27,744 bases of DNA from SIG636 sp045604285 (GCA_045604285.1 JAZUNS010000061.1:1-27744), one strand, 5' to 3'. Positions 18,982-27,529 are shown, numbered from the stretch's first letter. Numbers and translations: made by a program. Notes: generated from the sequence alone by a model not told the origin.

Positions 18982-19425
18982 ATGGCAAATTGGAAATGGG
19001 CAGAAAAACTTTTAGGTAAAGAAGAAGCTTACGTTGACGAAGACGAAGCCGGCTACGAGGATGAAGGCTACGAGGCTGCCCCCGCACGCACACCCGCTGC
19101 ACCCGAGGCACCCCGTCAAACCGGCGCTATCTCCAGCAGTGCTTCCTTGGAAATGAAAATAATTAAGCCCGAACGCTTTGAAGACGTTACCTCCATAGCA
19201 GACCATCTTCTTCAAAGACGCACCGTTGTGCTTAATCTTGAAAACACCGGCAAAGAAAATATCAGACGTATTTTGGATTTCCTTTCCGGTACCATTTACG
19301 CTATCGAAGGCAATATGAAGCGTGCCGCCAACTCTACTTACGTAATAACCCCCAAGAACGTTGACGTTTCCGCAGATATGGAAGCGGCTGATTCTAAGGG
19401 CGCTGCCGGCAAGGAGCTTTATTAA
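18982..19425 (+). CDS. sepF: Cell division protein SepF
   Basis: A 147-residue division protein that anchors and bundles FtsZ filaments at the Gram-positive septum. The N-terminus (MANWKWAEKLLGK) is the amphipathic membrane-binding helix. An acidic then Pro/Ala-rich linker (about 18-55) follows, then the conserved SepF core (about 58-130): MKIIKPERFEDVTSIADHL, the VVLNLENT strand, RRILDFLSGTIYAIEG and STYVITPKNVDVS. Length and order are normal. GGAGGAA (18969-18975) gives strong initiation. It is flanked by yggS and yggT as in most Firmicutes. Confidence 0.97.
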   Translation: MANWKWAEKLLGKEEAYVDEDEAGYEDEGYEAAPARTPAAPEAPRQTGAISSSASLEMKIIKPERFEDVTSIADHLLQRRTVVLNLENTGKENIRRILDFLSGTIYAIEGNMKRAANSTYVITPKNVDVSADMEAADSKGAAGKELY

Positions 19426-19443
19426 TTTTTAAGGTGATTATTT

Positions 19444-19722
19444 TTGGTTAGAATTTTTGCGTTTGTGGCGCTGTCCGTCAGCGCATACATTACACTTATG
19501 CACGTGGCGCTTCTGATGCGTGTGGTATTGGGTGCTTTTACCGAAGGTACCGGTCCCCTTGCTTCATTTATCTATGTGGCTACCGAGCCTATCTTGCTTC
19601 CCATCAGACGCTATATTGACAAGCACGGCATTCTGCAGGGCATACCCTTGGATATTTCTATCCTTGTGGCAATGGTTTTGCTTATGCTGCTGTCATTCTT
19701 TTTGCCGGGTATAACGGCGTGA
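19444..19722 (+). CDS. yggT: YggT family membrane protein
   Basis: A 92-residue inner-membrane protein with two hydrophobic segments (about 3-25 and 65-88), separated by the conserved loop FIYVATEPILLPIRRYI. That loop is the hallmark of the YggT family, and the second segment carries DISILVAMVLL. The role is not firmly established; it is linked to osmotic stress in some bacteria and to the division cluster by gene order. It starts at TTG 19444. This choice is supported by AAGGTGA (19431-19437), spaced six bases away, and by the absence of any ATG before the conserved part. divIVA follows after 22 bases without ylmH between them. Confidence 0.9.
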   Translation: MVRIFAFVALSVSAYITLMHVALLMRVVLGAFTEGTGPLASFIYVATEPILLPIRRYIDKHGILQGIPLDISILVAMVLLMLLSFFLPGITA

Positions 19723-19744
19723 AGAAAGGAGAGGGAAGAGAAGT

Positions 19745-20485
19745 ATGCTTGCACCGCACGAGCTTAAAAACAAGGCGTTTTCCAAGGCCGTAAGGGGCTA
19801 TAACCCTACGGAAGTGGATGACCATATAGAGTTTCTTATTGAAAAGTATACCGAGCTTTACAGGGAAAATACCGAGCTTAACCGTAAGCTTAGAATTGCA
19901 GTTACAAAGCTTGACGAGATAAAGGATGAGGAAGAATCCATCCGAAGCACCCTTGTTAACGCACAAAAAATGGGCGAAAAGATCATTAAAGACGCCAACG
20001 CCCAGGCAGACCTTATCACCGGCGCCATTAAGGAACGCTGTGATGCGGTTATTGCCGATTTCAAACGCCGCATGGTAAGCGAAAAAGAGGACCTTTGGAA
20101 GCTTAGAACAGCGGTTTTGGATTTTAAAACCGAGGTGTTCGACATCTACCGCAAGCATATCGAAGAGCTTCAGGGTATCAGCGTTAACAAGATAGAAGAG
20201 ATAGTGCTTCCCAACGAAAACACTATTATCGAAGGCATCTTCGGCGAGGTTGCCCAGGCTGTTAAAAACAACAACAGTTACGAAAAGCAGGATGCCGAAA
20301 GCGAAAACCTTAACCCCGTTAAGGAAGAGAAGGAGCCTGTAGAGATTCCCGCTTTCGTTGCAGAAGAACAGCCCGCACCCCCCGTTGAGGAGCTGGCACC
20401 CGTATCCGGCGTTGTTTTTGATGATGAGGACGATGAAGAAGACCAGTTCATCAAAAGCCTTGAAAGCTTGAAAGATGATGACTAA
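19745..20485 (+). CDS. divIVA: DivIVA domain-containing cell division/polarity protein
   Basis: A 246-residue coiled-coil protein that recognises curved membrane at poles and septa and recruits other factors. The N-terminal DivIVA lipid-binding domain is clear (LAPHELKNKAFSKAVRGYNPTEVDDHIEFL). Coiled coil fills about 30-160 with heptad-like Leu/Ile/Lys/Glu patterning. The C-terminal tail (about 175-246) is acidic, Pro-containing and low in complexity (DDEDDEEDQFIKSLESLKDDD), probably disordered, and longer than in the Bacillus protein. AAAGGAGAGG (19725-19734) precedes the ATG. It is the last gene before the structured leader of ileS. Confidence 0.93.
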   Translation: MLAPHELKNKAFSKAVRGYNPTEVDDHIEFLIEKYTELYRENTELNRKLRIAVTKLDEIKDEEESIRSTLVNAQKMGEKIIKDANAQADLITGAIKERCDAVIADFKRRMVSEKEDLWKLRTAVLDFKTEVFDIYRKHIEELQGISVNKIEEIVLPNENTIIEGIFGEVAQAVKNNNSYEKQDAESENLNPVKEEKEPVEIPAFVAEEQPAPPVEELAPVSGVVFDDEDDEEDQFIKSLESLKDDD

Positions 20486-20506
20486 ACTGTTATTTTTAAA
20501 AAGTAA

Positions 20507-20569
20507 GCGCCCCTTTTAAGGGGGTGCCTGAGCAGCCGTGCCTACTTCAAGGTGTATACGGCTGCTTTT
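20507..20569 (+). terminator. Two tandem hairpins with short T tract between divIVA and ileS (terminator or attenuator)
   Basis: Hairpin 1 is a 7-bp stem (20507-20513 with 20521-20527). Hairpin 2 is a perfect 9-bp stem (20531-20539 with 20558-20566) with an 18-base loop, ending in TTTT. It may terminate the divIVA transcript or attenuate ileS, which starts about 50 bases later. No T-box antiterminator bulge (TGGNACC) is seen, and the leader is too short for a canonical T-box. Confidence 0.6.
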
Positions 20570-20618
20570 CGGCGCAATTATGATAGATATTTTTTAGAAA
20601 ATGTGAGGACATATTTTT

Positions 20619-23423
20619 ATGAGAGATTATAAGGATACACTTAATCTTCCCGGCACCGGCTTCCCTATGAGAGCAAATTTGCCTCAGAAGGAACCCGAAA
20701 TTAAAAAGCATTGGGATGAAATAGGGCTTTATCACGGCCTTATGAAGAAGGGCGAGGGTAAAAAGCCTTTCGTTATGCACGATGGTCCTCCCTACGCAAA
20801 CGGCGATATGCACATCGGTCACGCCCTTAACAAATGCTTAAAGGACTTTATAATTAAAAGCAAGAATATGTCCGGCTATAAGGCACCCTATATCCACGGC
20901 TGGGATACCCACGGGCTGCCCATAGAAAACCAAATGGTTAAAAAGCACGGCGTAAAGCGCGGCAGCGTTGACGCCGTAGAGTTCCGCCGCCTTTGCGAAG
21001 GCTTTGCAAGAGATAACGTGGCAAAGCAGATGTCCCAGCAGCAGCGTCTTGGCGTTATAGGCGATTGGGAAAACTCTTATCTTACCCTTATACCTCTTTT
21101 CGAGGCGGAACAGATCCGCATTTTTGGCGAAATGCAGCGCAAGGGCTATATTTATAAGGGCCTTAAGCCCGTTTATTGGTGTCCCACCGACGAAACCGCC
21201 CTTGCCGAGGCTGAAATTGAATACGCCGATGACGAGTGCGATTCTATCTACGTAAAGTTTGCAGTTACCGACGATAAGGGCTTGTTTGCCCCCGTTGTTG
21301 GCAGCGCAAAGGTTAACTTTGTTATATGGACCACCACTACCTGGACCTTGCCCGGTAACGTGGCTATCTGCGTAGGCCCCGATTTTGAGTACGGCCTTTA
21401 CAAGTGCGGCGACGAGTATCTTGTGCTTGCCGTAGAGCTTGCCGAAACCGTTGCCAAGGTTTGCGGTATAGAGGTTGAGCTTGCCGCTAAATTCAAGGGC
21501 GCTGATTTTGAGTATATCAAGACCGCCCATCCCTTTATTGACAGAGCAAGCCTTGTTATCGTGGGCGACCACGTAACCCTTGAAAGCGGTACCGGCTGCG
21601 TTCACACCGCACCCGGTCACGGTATGGAAGACTTTGCCGTTTGCCGCAACTATAAGGAGCTTGAGGTTATCGTTCCCGTTGACTCTAAGGGTAAGCTTAA
21701 CGAGCTTGCAGGTAAGTATCAGGGTCTTACCACCGCCCAGGCTAACGTAGAGATTTTAAAGGATATTAAAGAAAGCGGCGCTCTTCTTGCCACCCAGCAC
21801 ATAAACCACACCTATCCTCACTGCTGGCGTTGTAAGAACCCCGTTATCTTCCGTGCAACCGAGCAGTGGTTCTGCTCTGTTGACGATTTTAAGGACGAAG
21901 CCCTTAAGGCTATTAAGGACGTTCGTTGGATCCCCGGCTGGGGCGAAACCAGAATAGAAAACATGGTTCGTGACAGAGCCGACTGGTGTATTTCCCGTCA
22001 GCGCAAATGGGGCGTTCCCATCCCCATCTTCTATTGCGAGGATTGCGGCGAGCCTATTATAAACGAAACTACCATAGCACGCATTGCCGAAGCCTTTGAA
22101 AAAGAGGGCAGCAACGCTTGGTATTCCCACACCGCAGAAGAGCTTATCGGCGATATGGCGGTTTGCCCCAAGTGCGGTTGTAAGTCCTTAAAGGCTGAAC
22201 AGGATATAATGGACGTTTGGTTTGACAGCGGCTCTTCCTACGCCTACGTTCTTGACCATTTTGCAGACCATTCCTTCCCCGCAGACGTATATCTTGAGGG
22301 TAACGACCAGTACAGAGGCTGGTTCCAGTCCTCTCTGCTTACCGCAGTAGCTACCAGAGGCACCGCCCCCTATAAGACCGTTATTACCCACGGCATGGTT
22401 GTTGACGGCGAAGGTAAAAAAATGTCCAAATCTCTGGGCAACGGCGTAGATCCCCTTCAGGTGTGCAACACCTACGGCGCAGACGTATTGCGTCTTTGGG
22501 CTTCCTCCGTTGAGTACACCGGCGAGGTTAGAATAAGCCCCGAAATCCTTAAGCAGCTTTCCGAAATTTACAGAAAGATCAGAAACACCCTTCGTATTCT
22601 CATGGCAAACCTTGGCAGCCCCGAAACCGACTTTGACCCCAATAGGGATATGGTTGCCCCCGAAAACCTTGAAGAGCTGGATAAGTGGGCGCTTTCCCGC
22701 CTTAACGGTCTGTGCCGCAGGGTAGGCAAGGCCTTTGAGAATTATGAGTTCCATAACATTTATCACGATTTGCACAATTTCTGCACCATTGATATGTCTA
22801 AGCTGTATATAGACATCACCAAGGACAGACTTTACTGCGAAAAGAAGGATATGCCCGCCCGCAGAAGCGCTCAGACGGTTATGTATATTACCCTTAGCGC
22901 ACTTATCCGTCTTATCGCACCTATCCTTTCCTACACCGCCGAGGAAGCTTGGGGTTATATCTCCCACATCGAAGGCGATGATAAGGAAAGCGTATTCTAC
23001 AACGATATGCCCGCATATAACGAGGCATACTCCTTCCCCGAGGAAGAGGCTAAGTACAACGCTATCTTCGATATAAGAGACGACGTTATGAAGGCTTTGG
23101 AGCTTGCCCGTGCAGAAAAACGCATCGGTAAGTCCCTTGAAGCAAAGATCACCATTTACGGCGATGCCGACAGCGAAGCGTTGAAGCTTTTTGGCAGATA
23201 CACTCTTGAAGAGCTTAAGGCGCTGTTTATAGTATCCAAGGTGGTTATCGAAAACGGCACCGCACCCGAAGGCGCATTTACCGAAACCCAAAGCGGCATT
23301 GCCGTTACCGTTGAGGAAGCCAGCGGCGAAAAATGCGTGCGTTGCTGGATGTACACCGAAGAAGGCGTTACCGACAGTGACGGTCAGCCCCTTTGCTGCC
23401 GTTGCAAAAGCGTTACGGAGTAA
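20619..23423 (+). CDS. ileS: Isoleucyl-tRNA synthetase
   Basis: A 934-residue class I aminoacyl-tRNA synthetase that charges tRNA-Ile and edits misactivated valine. Motifs: PPYANGDMHIGHALNK with HIGH at 65-68, the editing domain (about 190-390, with a TTTTWTLPGN start and HTAPGHGMEDF), and KMSKS at 601-605 (GKKMSKSLGNGVDP). The anticodon-binding helical domain follows, and the C-terminal zinc finger CVRCWMY ... CCRC closes the protein. The zinc finger and length match the ordinary bacterial (type 1) form. GTGAGGA (20603-20609) precedes the ATG. The gene is preceded by tandem hairpins rather than a recognisable T-box. lspA follows six bases after the stop. Confidence 0.98.
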   Translation: MRDYKDTLNLPGTGFPMRANLPQKEPEIKKHWDEIGLYHGLMKKGEGKKPFVMHDGPPYANGDMHIGHALNKCLKDFIIKSKNMSGYKAPYIHGWDTHGLPIENQMVKKHGVKRGSVDAVEFRRLCEGFARDNVAKQMSQQQRLGVIGDWENSYLTLIPLFEAEQIRIFGEMQRKGYIYKGLKPVYWCPTDETALAEAEIEYADDECDSIYVKFAVTDDKGLFAPVVGSAKVNFVIWTTTTWTLPGNVAICVGPDFEYGLYKCGDEYLVLAVELAETVAKVCGIEVELAAKFKGADFEYIKTAHPFIDRASLVIVGDHVTLESGTGCVHTAPGHGMEDFAVCRNYKELEVIVPVDSKGKLNELAGKYQGLTTAQANVEILKDIKESGALLATQHINHTYPHCWRCKNPVIFRATEQWFCSVDDFKDEALKAIKDVRWIPGWGETRIENMVRDRADWCISRQRKWGVPIPIFYCEDCGEPIINETTIARIAEAFEKEGSNAWYSHTAEELIGDMAVCPKCGCKSLKAEQDIMDVWFDSGSSYAYVLDHFADHSFPADVYLEGNDQYRGWFQSSLLTAVATRGTAPYKTVITHGMVVDGEGKKMSKSLGNGVDPLQVCNTYGADVLRLWASSVEYTGEVRISPEILKQLSEIYRKIRNTLRILMANLGSPETDFDPNRDMVAPENLEELDKWALSRLNGLCRRVGKAFENYEFHNIYHDLHNFCTIDMSKLYIDITKDRLYCEKKDMPARRSAQTVMYITLSALIRLIAPILSYTAEEAWGYISHIEGDDKESVFYNDMPAYNEAYSFPEEEAKYNAIFDIRDDVMKALELARAEKRIGKSLEAKITIYGDADSEALKLFGRYTLEELKALFIVSKVVIENGTAPEGAFTETQSGIAVTVEEASGEKCVRCWMYTEEGVTDSDGQPLCCRCKSVTE

Positions 23424-23429
23424 TATTTT

Positions 23430-23963
23430 ATGAACAAAAAACGGCTCCTTTGGTATATAGTGGGGGCGCTTATAATCCTTGGTGTGGTGGCGTTTGACCA
23501 AATCACCAAGGAGCTGGTCCTTGCCCATATCAAGGGCGGCGACCCCGTAACGGTTATACCGGGCGTTATAAGCTTTGTATATTCCACCAACACGGGCATG
23601 GCGTGGGGAATGCTTGCCGAGCACCGCTGGGTGTTTATGAGCATTTCTACCGTTTCCATCCTTGGCTTTGCGGTTATTTATTTCGTAATAAAGGAGCAGC
23701 ACCTGCTGTTCAGGCTGTCGGCGGGCTTCGTTATCGGCGGCGGCATAGGAAATATGATAGACCGTATCTTCCGCCCCAACGGCGGCGTGGTGGATTTTAT
23801 AAAGACCGATTTTGTGGATTTCCCTATTTTTAACGTAGCAGATTCGTTTATTACCGTGGGCGTAGGCTTGCTTTTGATATACTTTCTGTTTTTAGACCAC
23901 AAGCAGCCAAAGCCCTTATTGTTGGACGAAAAGAAAAAGGCAGAGGAAAAGGGCAATGACTGA
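23430..23963 (+). CDS. lspA: Lipoprotein signal peptidase (signal peptidase II)
   Basis: A 177-residue integral membrane aspartyl protease that removes signal peptides from prolipoproteins after lipid attachment; at least two probable lipoproteins are encoded in this same window. Four hydrophobic segments are visible (about 8-24, 67-88, 94-110, 138-155). The catalytic dyad is Asp122 in GGVVDFI and Asp138 in FNVADSF, with the conserved GNMIDRIF segment before them. The C-terminal tail is basic and cytoplasmic. It overlaps the following pseudouridine synthase gene by eight bases. The ileS-lspA-rluD order is common in Firmicutes. Confidence 0.97.
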   Translation: MNKKRLLWYIVGALIILGVVAFDQITKELVLAHIKGGDPVTVIPGVISFVYSTNTGMAWGMLAEHRWVFMSISTVSILGFAVIYFVIKEQHLLFRLSAGFVIGGGIGNMIDRIFRPNGGVVDFIKTDFVDFPIFNVADSFITVGVGLLLIYFLFLDHKQPKPLLLDEKKKAEEKGND

Positions 23964-24888
23964 TTCTATGGCTGTTCCCTTTGATGAGGAAATAAGCCTT
24001 ATTGCCGAGGCGGAAGCAAGGCTGGACGTTTTTGCGGCAACGGCAGCGGATATAAGCCGTGCCAGAGCGCAGGCACTTATAGAAGGCGGCGCAGTTACCG
24101 TAAACGGCAAGTCGGTGCCTAAGCGCACCAAGCTTAAGCCCGGGGATAAGGTGGTTATCCTTTTGCCCCCGCCGGAGGATATCGACGCAAAGCCCCAAAA
24201 TCTACCCCTTGATATGGTTTATGAGGACGATTACCTTCTGGTGGTAAACAAGCCCCAGGGCATGGTGGTACACCCCGCACCGGGCAATCCGGATGGCACC
24301 TTGGTAAACGCTTTACTGTATCATCTGCAGGGCAGGCTGTCGTCAATAAACGGCAAGCTAAGGCCGGGCATCGTTCACAGAATAGATAAGGACACGGCAG
24401 GACTGCTTATAGTGGCAAAGACCGATGCCGCCCACATATCCTTGGCAGAGCAGATCGCAGCCCACAGCTTTACCCGCTGTTACGAGGCGGTCGTTAGGGG
24501 CTGTCCCAAGGAGGCGGCAGGCACGGTGGATGCACCCATCGCCCGTCACCGCACCGACAGAAAGCGCATGGCGGTGGTTCCGGGGGGCAGAGAAGCCGTA
24601 ACCCATTACAGCCTTATAAAGGCGTATAAGGGGTTCAGCCACCTAAGGCTACAGCTTGAAACGGGCAGAACCCACCAAATTCGTGTCCACATGGCACATA
24701 TAGGTCACCCCGTGGCAGGCGATCCCGTCTACGGCGGTGCCGAGCTGGCAGGGCTTACCGGCCAATGCCTGTTTGCAAAGCATATCGGCTTCAGACATCC
24801 CATAACCGATCAATGGTTGGAGTTTGAGGCACCCTTGCCGGAGTTTTTTAATAAAGTTCTAAATCACTTAGATAAAATCAGCGGCTGA
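23956..24888 (+). CDS. rluD: RluA/RluD family large-subunit rRNA pseudouridine synthase
   Basis: A 310-residue enzyme that converts uridines to pseudouridine, probably in 23S rRNA. An N-terminal S4 RNA-binding domain (about 20-75: ARLDVFAA ... AQALIEGGAVTVNGKSVPK) precedes the catalytic domain. That domain has VNKPQGMVVHP, the active-site motif HRIDKDTAGLL with catalytic Asp144, LETGRTHQIRVHMAHIGHPVAGD and a C-terminal LFAKHIGFRHP. The exact target (RluD-like or another RluA-type site) cannot be read from sequence, so the symbol is tentative. The start at 23956 overlaps lspA by 8 bases; ATG 23968 is a possible alternative. It ends 29 bases before the transketolase half-gene. Confidence 0.92.
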   Translation: MTDSMAVPFDEEISLIAEAEARLDVFAATAADISRARAQALIEGGAVTVNGKSVPKRTKLKPGDKVVILLPPPEDIDAKPQNLPLDMVYEDDYLLVVNKPQGMVVHPAPGNPDGTLVNALLYHLQGRLSSINGKLRPGIVHRIDKDTAGLLIVAKTDAAHISLAEQIAAHSFTRCYEAVVRGCPKEAAGTVDAPIARHRTDRKRMAVVPGGREAVTHYSLIKAYKGFSHLRLQLETGRTHQIRVHMAHIGHPVAGDPVYGGAELAGLTGQCLFAKHIGFRHPITDQWLEFEAPLPEFFNKVLNHLDKISG

Positions 24889-24917
24889 ATGCCGCATTAT
24901 CAGCGGAGGATTTTTGT

Positions 24918-25769
24918 ATGGAAAATCAGCACATCCTTGCAGAAAGAGCAGCTAAGCTTCGTTACCTGCTTGTTAAGGCACTTCACGGTGCGGGCTCAGG
25001 CCATCCCGGCGGCTCTCTTTCTTGTGCAGACATCGTAAGCTATTTGTATTTCGATAAGATGAACGTTTCGCCCGATAAGGCAAAGGACCCCGATAGGGAT
25101 CGCTTTGTATTGTCCAAGGGCCACGCTTGTCCTGCCCTTTACGCCGCATTGGCTATGAGAGGCTTCTTCCCCGAGGAAGAGCTTTGGTCCTTGCGTAAGA
25201 GCAGCGGCATACTCCAGGGTCACCCCGATATGGTGCGCATCCCCGGTATCGATATGTCCACGGGTTCTTTGGGTCAGGGCGTGTCCGCCGCTTGCGGTAT
25301 TGCCCTTGCAGGCAAGGCAGACGGCAAGGATTACCGCGTTTACACCATTCTTGGTGACGGCGAAATTCAGGAAGGTCAGGTTTGGGAGGCTGCCATGTTT
25401 GCCGCCCATTATAAGCTTGATAACCTTACCGCTTTTATCGATTACAACGGCTTGCAGATTGACGGCGATGTGCATCAGGTTATGAGTCCCGCCCCCATAG
25501 ACCAAAAGTTTGCCGCCTTCGGTTGGCACGTTCAGATTATCGACGGCCACGATTTTGCTGCTATCGACGCCGCAGTTACCGCTGCAGAGGCAGTAAAGGA
25601 CAAGCCCTCTGTAATAATATGCAAAACCGTTAAGGGCAAGGGCGTTTCCTTTATGGAAAACAACGCAGGCTGGCACGGCAAGGCTCCCAACGCAGAGCAG
25701 TACGCCATTGCCGAGGCAGAGCTTAGCGCAGCATACGAGCAGGCTTTGAAGGAGGTTGAGGGCAAATGA
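24918..25769 (+). CDS. Transketolase, N-terminal subunit
   Basis: A 283-residue half-transketolase that binds the thiamine diphosphate pyrophosphate end. Visible: SGHPGGSLSCADIV (the HPGG segment), LSKGHACPALYAAL, GSLGQGVSAACG, the metal/TPP motif GDGEIQEGQVWEAAM and the DYNGLQIDG strand. It pairs with the next gene, which supplies the pyrimidine-binding domain, to make an active heterotetramer of the kind found in many Clostridia and archaea. It acts in the non-oxidative pentose phosphate pathway, moving two-carbon units from ketoses to aldoses. GGAGGA (24905-24910) is the ribosome-binding site. The TGA stop overlaps the next ATG by four bases, giving matched expression of the halves. Confidence 0.96.
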   Translation: MENQHILAERAAKLRYLLVKALHGAGSGHPGGSLSCADIVSYLYFDKMNVSPDKAKDPDRDRFVLSKGHACPALYAALAMRGFFPEEELWSLRKSSGILQGHPDMVRIPGIDMSTGSLGQGVSAACGIALAGKADGKDYRVYTILGDGEIQEGQVWEAAMFAAHYKLDNLTAFIDYNGLQIDGDVHQVMSPAPIDQKFAAFGWHVQIIDGHDFAAIDAAVTAAEAVKDKPSVIICKTVKGKGVSFMENNAGWHGKAPNAEQYAIAEAELSAAYEQALKEVEGK

Positions 25770-26692
25770 GCAAGATAGCTACAAGAATGGCTTACGGTCA
25801 GGCGCTTTGCGACCTGGGCGAAAAGTATGATTTTATAGTAATGGATGCAGACCTTTCCGGCTCCACCCAGACCGGTATGTTTGCCGCCAAATTCCCCGAA
25901 AGATTCTTTAACTGCGGTATAGCAGAGCAGAATATGCTTTCCGTAGCGGCAGGTATCGCTTCTACGGGCAAGCCCGTTTTCGTTTCTTCTTTTGCAATGT
26001 TTGCAGTCGGCAGAGCTTATGAGCAGATACGTAACTCCGTAAGCTATCCCGGCCTTAACGTAAAGATCTGTGCATCCCACGCCGGCGTTACCGTTGGCGA
26101 GGACGGCGCAACCCACCAGTATTGTGAAGATTTGGCAGTCCTCCGCACCGTTCCCCATCTTACCATAGTAAGCCCCGCCGACGCTACCGAAGCGTATGCG
26201 GCAATGGAAGCTGTGCTTAACCATGACGGCCCCGTTTACGTGCGCCTTGGCAGATACGCTGTTCCCACGGTTTTTGAAAAAGAAAACTATAAGTTTGAGC
26301 TGGGCAAGGCTGTCCCCGTTTATGATGGTGACGATGCCGTTGTTTTCGCTACCGGTATAATGCTTGCCGCCGCTATGGAAGCAAGGGATATCCTTGCGGC
26401 AGAGGGCATCAACATCTCCGTTGTTAACGTTCACACCATTAAGCCCATTGATAAAGAAACCATAATTAAGTATGCCAAAAAGACCGGCAGAGTAATAACT
26501 GCTGAGGAGCATACCACCGTTGGCGGTCTTGGCAGCGCCGTGGCAGAGGTGCTTTCCGAAAATGCGCCCACTATTATGAAGCGTGTTGGCCTTAACGACC
26601 GTTTCGGCAGAAGTGCGCCTGCAGGCGAACTGCTTGACCGTTACAATCTTAATGCAGCGGGCATTATTGCGGCTGTTAAGTCTTTGATGTAA
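25766..26692 (+). CDS. Transketolase, C-terminal subunit
   Basis: A 308-residue half containing the pyrimidine-binding (about 1-165) and C-terminal (about 185-308) domains. The catalytic Glu is in CGIAEQNMLSVAAGIA. SFAMFAVGRAYEQIRNSV and HAGVTVGEDGATHQ follow, and the C-domain shows VVNVHTIKPID and EEHTTVGGLGSAVAEVL. The general layout is also shared with DXP synthase and pyruvate dehydrogenase E1-beta, but the separate N-terminal half next door and the lack of a DXS-type insertion favour transketolase. Coupled to the N-half through an ATGA overlap. The gene ends one base before the glutamine amidotransferase. Confidence 0.96.
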   Translation: MSKIATRMAYGQALCDLGEKYDFIVMDADLSGSTQTGMFAAKFPERFFNCGIAEQNMLSVAAGIASTGKPVFVSSFAMFAVGRAYEQIRNSVSYPGLNVKICASHAGVTVGEDGATHQYCEDLAVLRTVPHLTIVSPADATEAYAAMEAVLNHDGPVYVRLGRYAVPTVFEKENYKFELGKAVPVYDGDDAVVFATGIMLAAAMEARDILAAEGINISVVNVHTIKPIDKETIIKYAKKTGRVITAEEHTTVGGLGSAVAEVLSENAPTIMKRVGLNDRFGRSAPAGELLDRYNLNAAGIIAAVKSLM

Positions 26693-26693
26693 T

Positions 26694-27401
26694 ATGAAAA
26701 AGCCTATAATTGCACTTTATCCTTCCTATACTCCCAGCGATAAGCGCCAAAACGTACTTATGCGCTATATCCACGCCGTAGAGAAGGCAGGCGGCGCACC
26801 CTTCCTGCTGCCTCTTTCGACTGATCCCGACGTTATAGAAACAATGGTCGGTATGTGTGACGGTATGGTGTTTACCGGCGGTGACGATGCACATCCCCGT
26901 CATTACGGTGCCTGTCTGCATGAGGGCTGCGGCGACCTTTGCCCCGAGCGTGACGCAGGCGAAATGGCGTTTGCTAAGCAGTTTTTGGCAACAAAAAAGC
27001 CGTTCCTTGCTATTTGCAGAGGTATACAGCTTATAAATATTATGTACGGCGGCACCCTTTATCAGGATATAGATCTGGAAAAGGGCAGGGGACTTACCCA
27101 CCGCCAAAAGCCCCCCTACGAGGTGGGCAGCCACACGGTAAAGTTAGATAAAAACGGCTTTATCGCAAACCTTTTGGGCAGGGAAGAGCTTTTTGTAAAC
27201 AGTATGCATCACCAAGCTGTAAAGCAGCTTGGCAAAGATTTAAGGATAGAGGGCTACGCTACCGACGGCGTGGTGGAAGCAGTTGTTGCAACCGACCGCC
27301 CCTTTGGTGTAGCGGTGCAGTGGCATCCCGAATGCCTTGTGGGCAATGACGCTCCCTCCCTTAAGCTGTTTAAGGCGCTTATAGAAGCGGCTTCAAAGTA
27401 A
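26694..27401 (+). CDS. Class I glutamine amidotransferase-like hydrolase (PuuD/peptidase C26 family)
   Basis: A 235-residue cytoplasmic protein of the gamma-glutamyl-gamma-aminobutyrate hydrolase type. The catalytic triad is visible: Cys108 in FLAICRGIQLIN, and His and Glu in VAVQWHPECL. The oxyanion loop is GMVFTGGDDAHPRHYG. The family cleaves gamma-glutamyl bonds, as PuuD does in putrescine breakdown, but no other Puu gene is near, so the real substrate is unknown. It starts one base after the transketolase stop with no evident Shine-Dalgarno sequence, so it presumably depends on translation of the upstream gene. It is the last coding gene in the window. Confidence 0.92.
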   Translation: MKKPIIALYPSYTPSDKRQNVLMRYIHAVEKAGGAPFLLPLSTDPDVIETMVGMCDGMVFTGGDDAHPRHYGACLHEGCGDLCPERDAGEMAFAKQFLATKKPFLAICRGIQLINIMYGGTLYQDIDLEKGRGLTHRQKPPYEVGSHTVKLDKNGFIANLLGREELFVNSMHHQAVKQLGKDLRIEGYATDGVVEAVVATDRPFGVAVQWHPECLVGNDAPSLKLFKALIEAASK

Positions 27402-27413
27402 ATTAAATATAAA

Positions 27414-27440
27414 AGCCTTGGCGAGTTAATCGCCAAGGCT
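27414..27440 (-). terminator. Inverted repeat, terminator-like on the minus strand
   Basis: A perfect 11-bp stem (27414-27424 with 27430-27440) and a 5-base loop. The T-rich side lies to the left (minus-strand reading TTTTATATTTAATTTA), so it fits a terminator for leftward transcription from beyond the window. In the + direction no T tract follows. Confidence 0.6.
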
Positions 27441-27502
27441 CAGACCGCTGACAAAGGCACAGAACACGAAAAATATAAAAAATCAATTACAAAAAAAAGT
27501 TG

Positions 27503-27529
27503 AAAAGTCGGGAAAGATTCCCGACTTTT
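27503..27529. terminator. Bidirectional terminator-like hairpin
   Basis: A perfect 11-bp stem (27503-27513 with 27519-27529), with A-rich sequence to the left (27491-27498 all A) and the stem itself ending in TTTT. It can serve either strand and would end the ileS-to-amidotransferase transcript. Confidence 0.7.

Noticed and set aside
20486..20618. A T-box riboswitch before ileS
   Set aside because: The gap is only 133 bases and lacks both the TGGNACC bulge and an ATC specifier in a recognisable stem I.
22188..23702. A 504-codon minus-strand open frame
   Set aside because: Antisense to ileS and lspA, both certain by motifs. No initiation signal and no domain is recognised.
24882..24896. GCGGC/GCCGC hairpin after the pseudouridine synthase gene
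   Set aside because: Only five base pairs with no T tract, and it overlaps the stop codon. Too weak to call a terminator.
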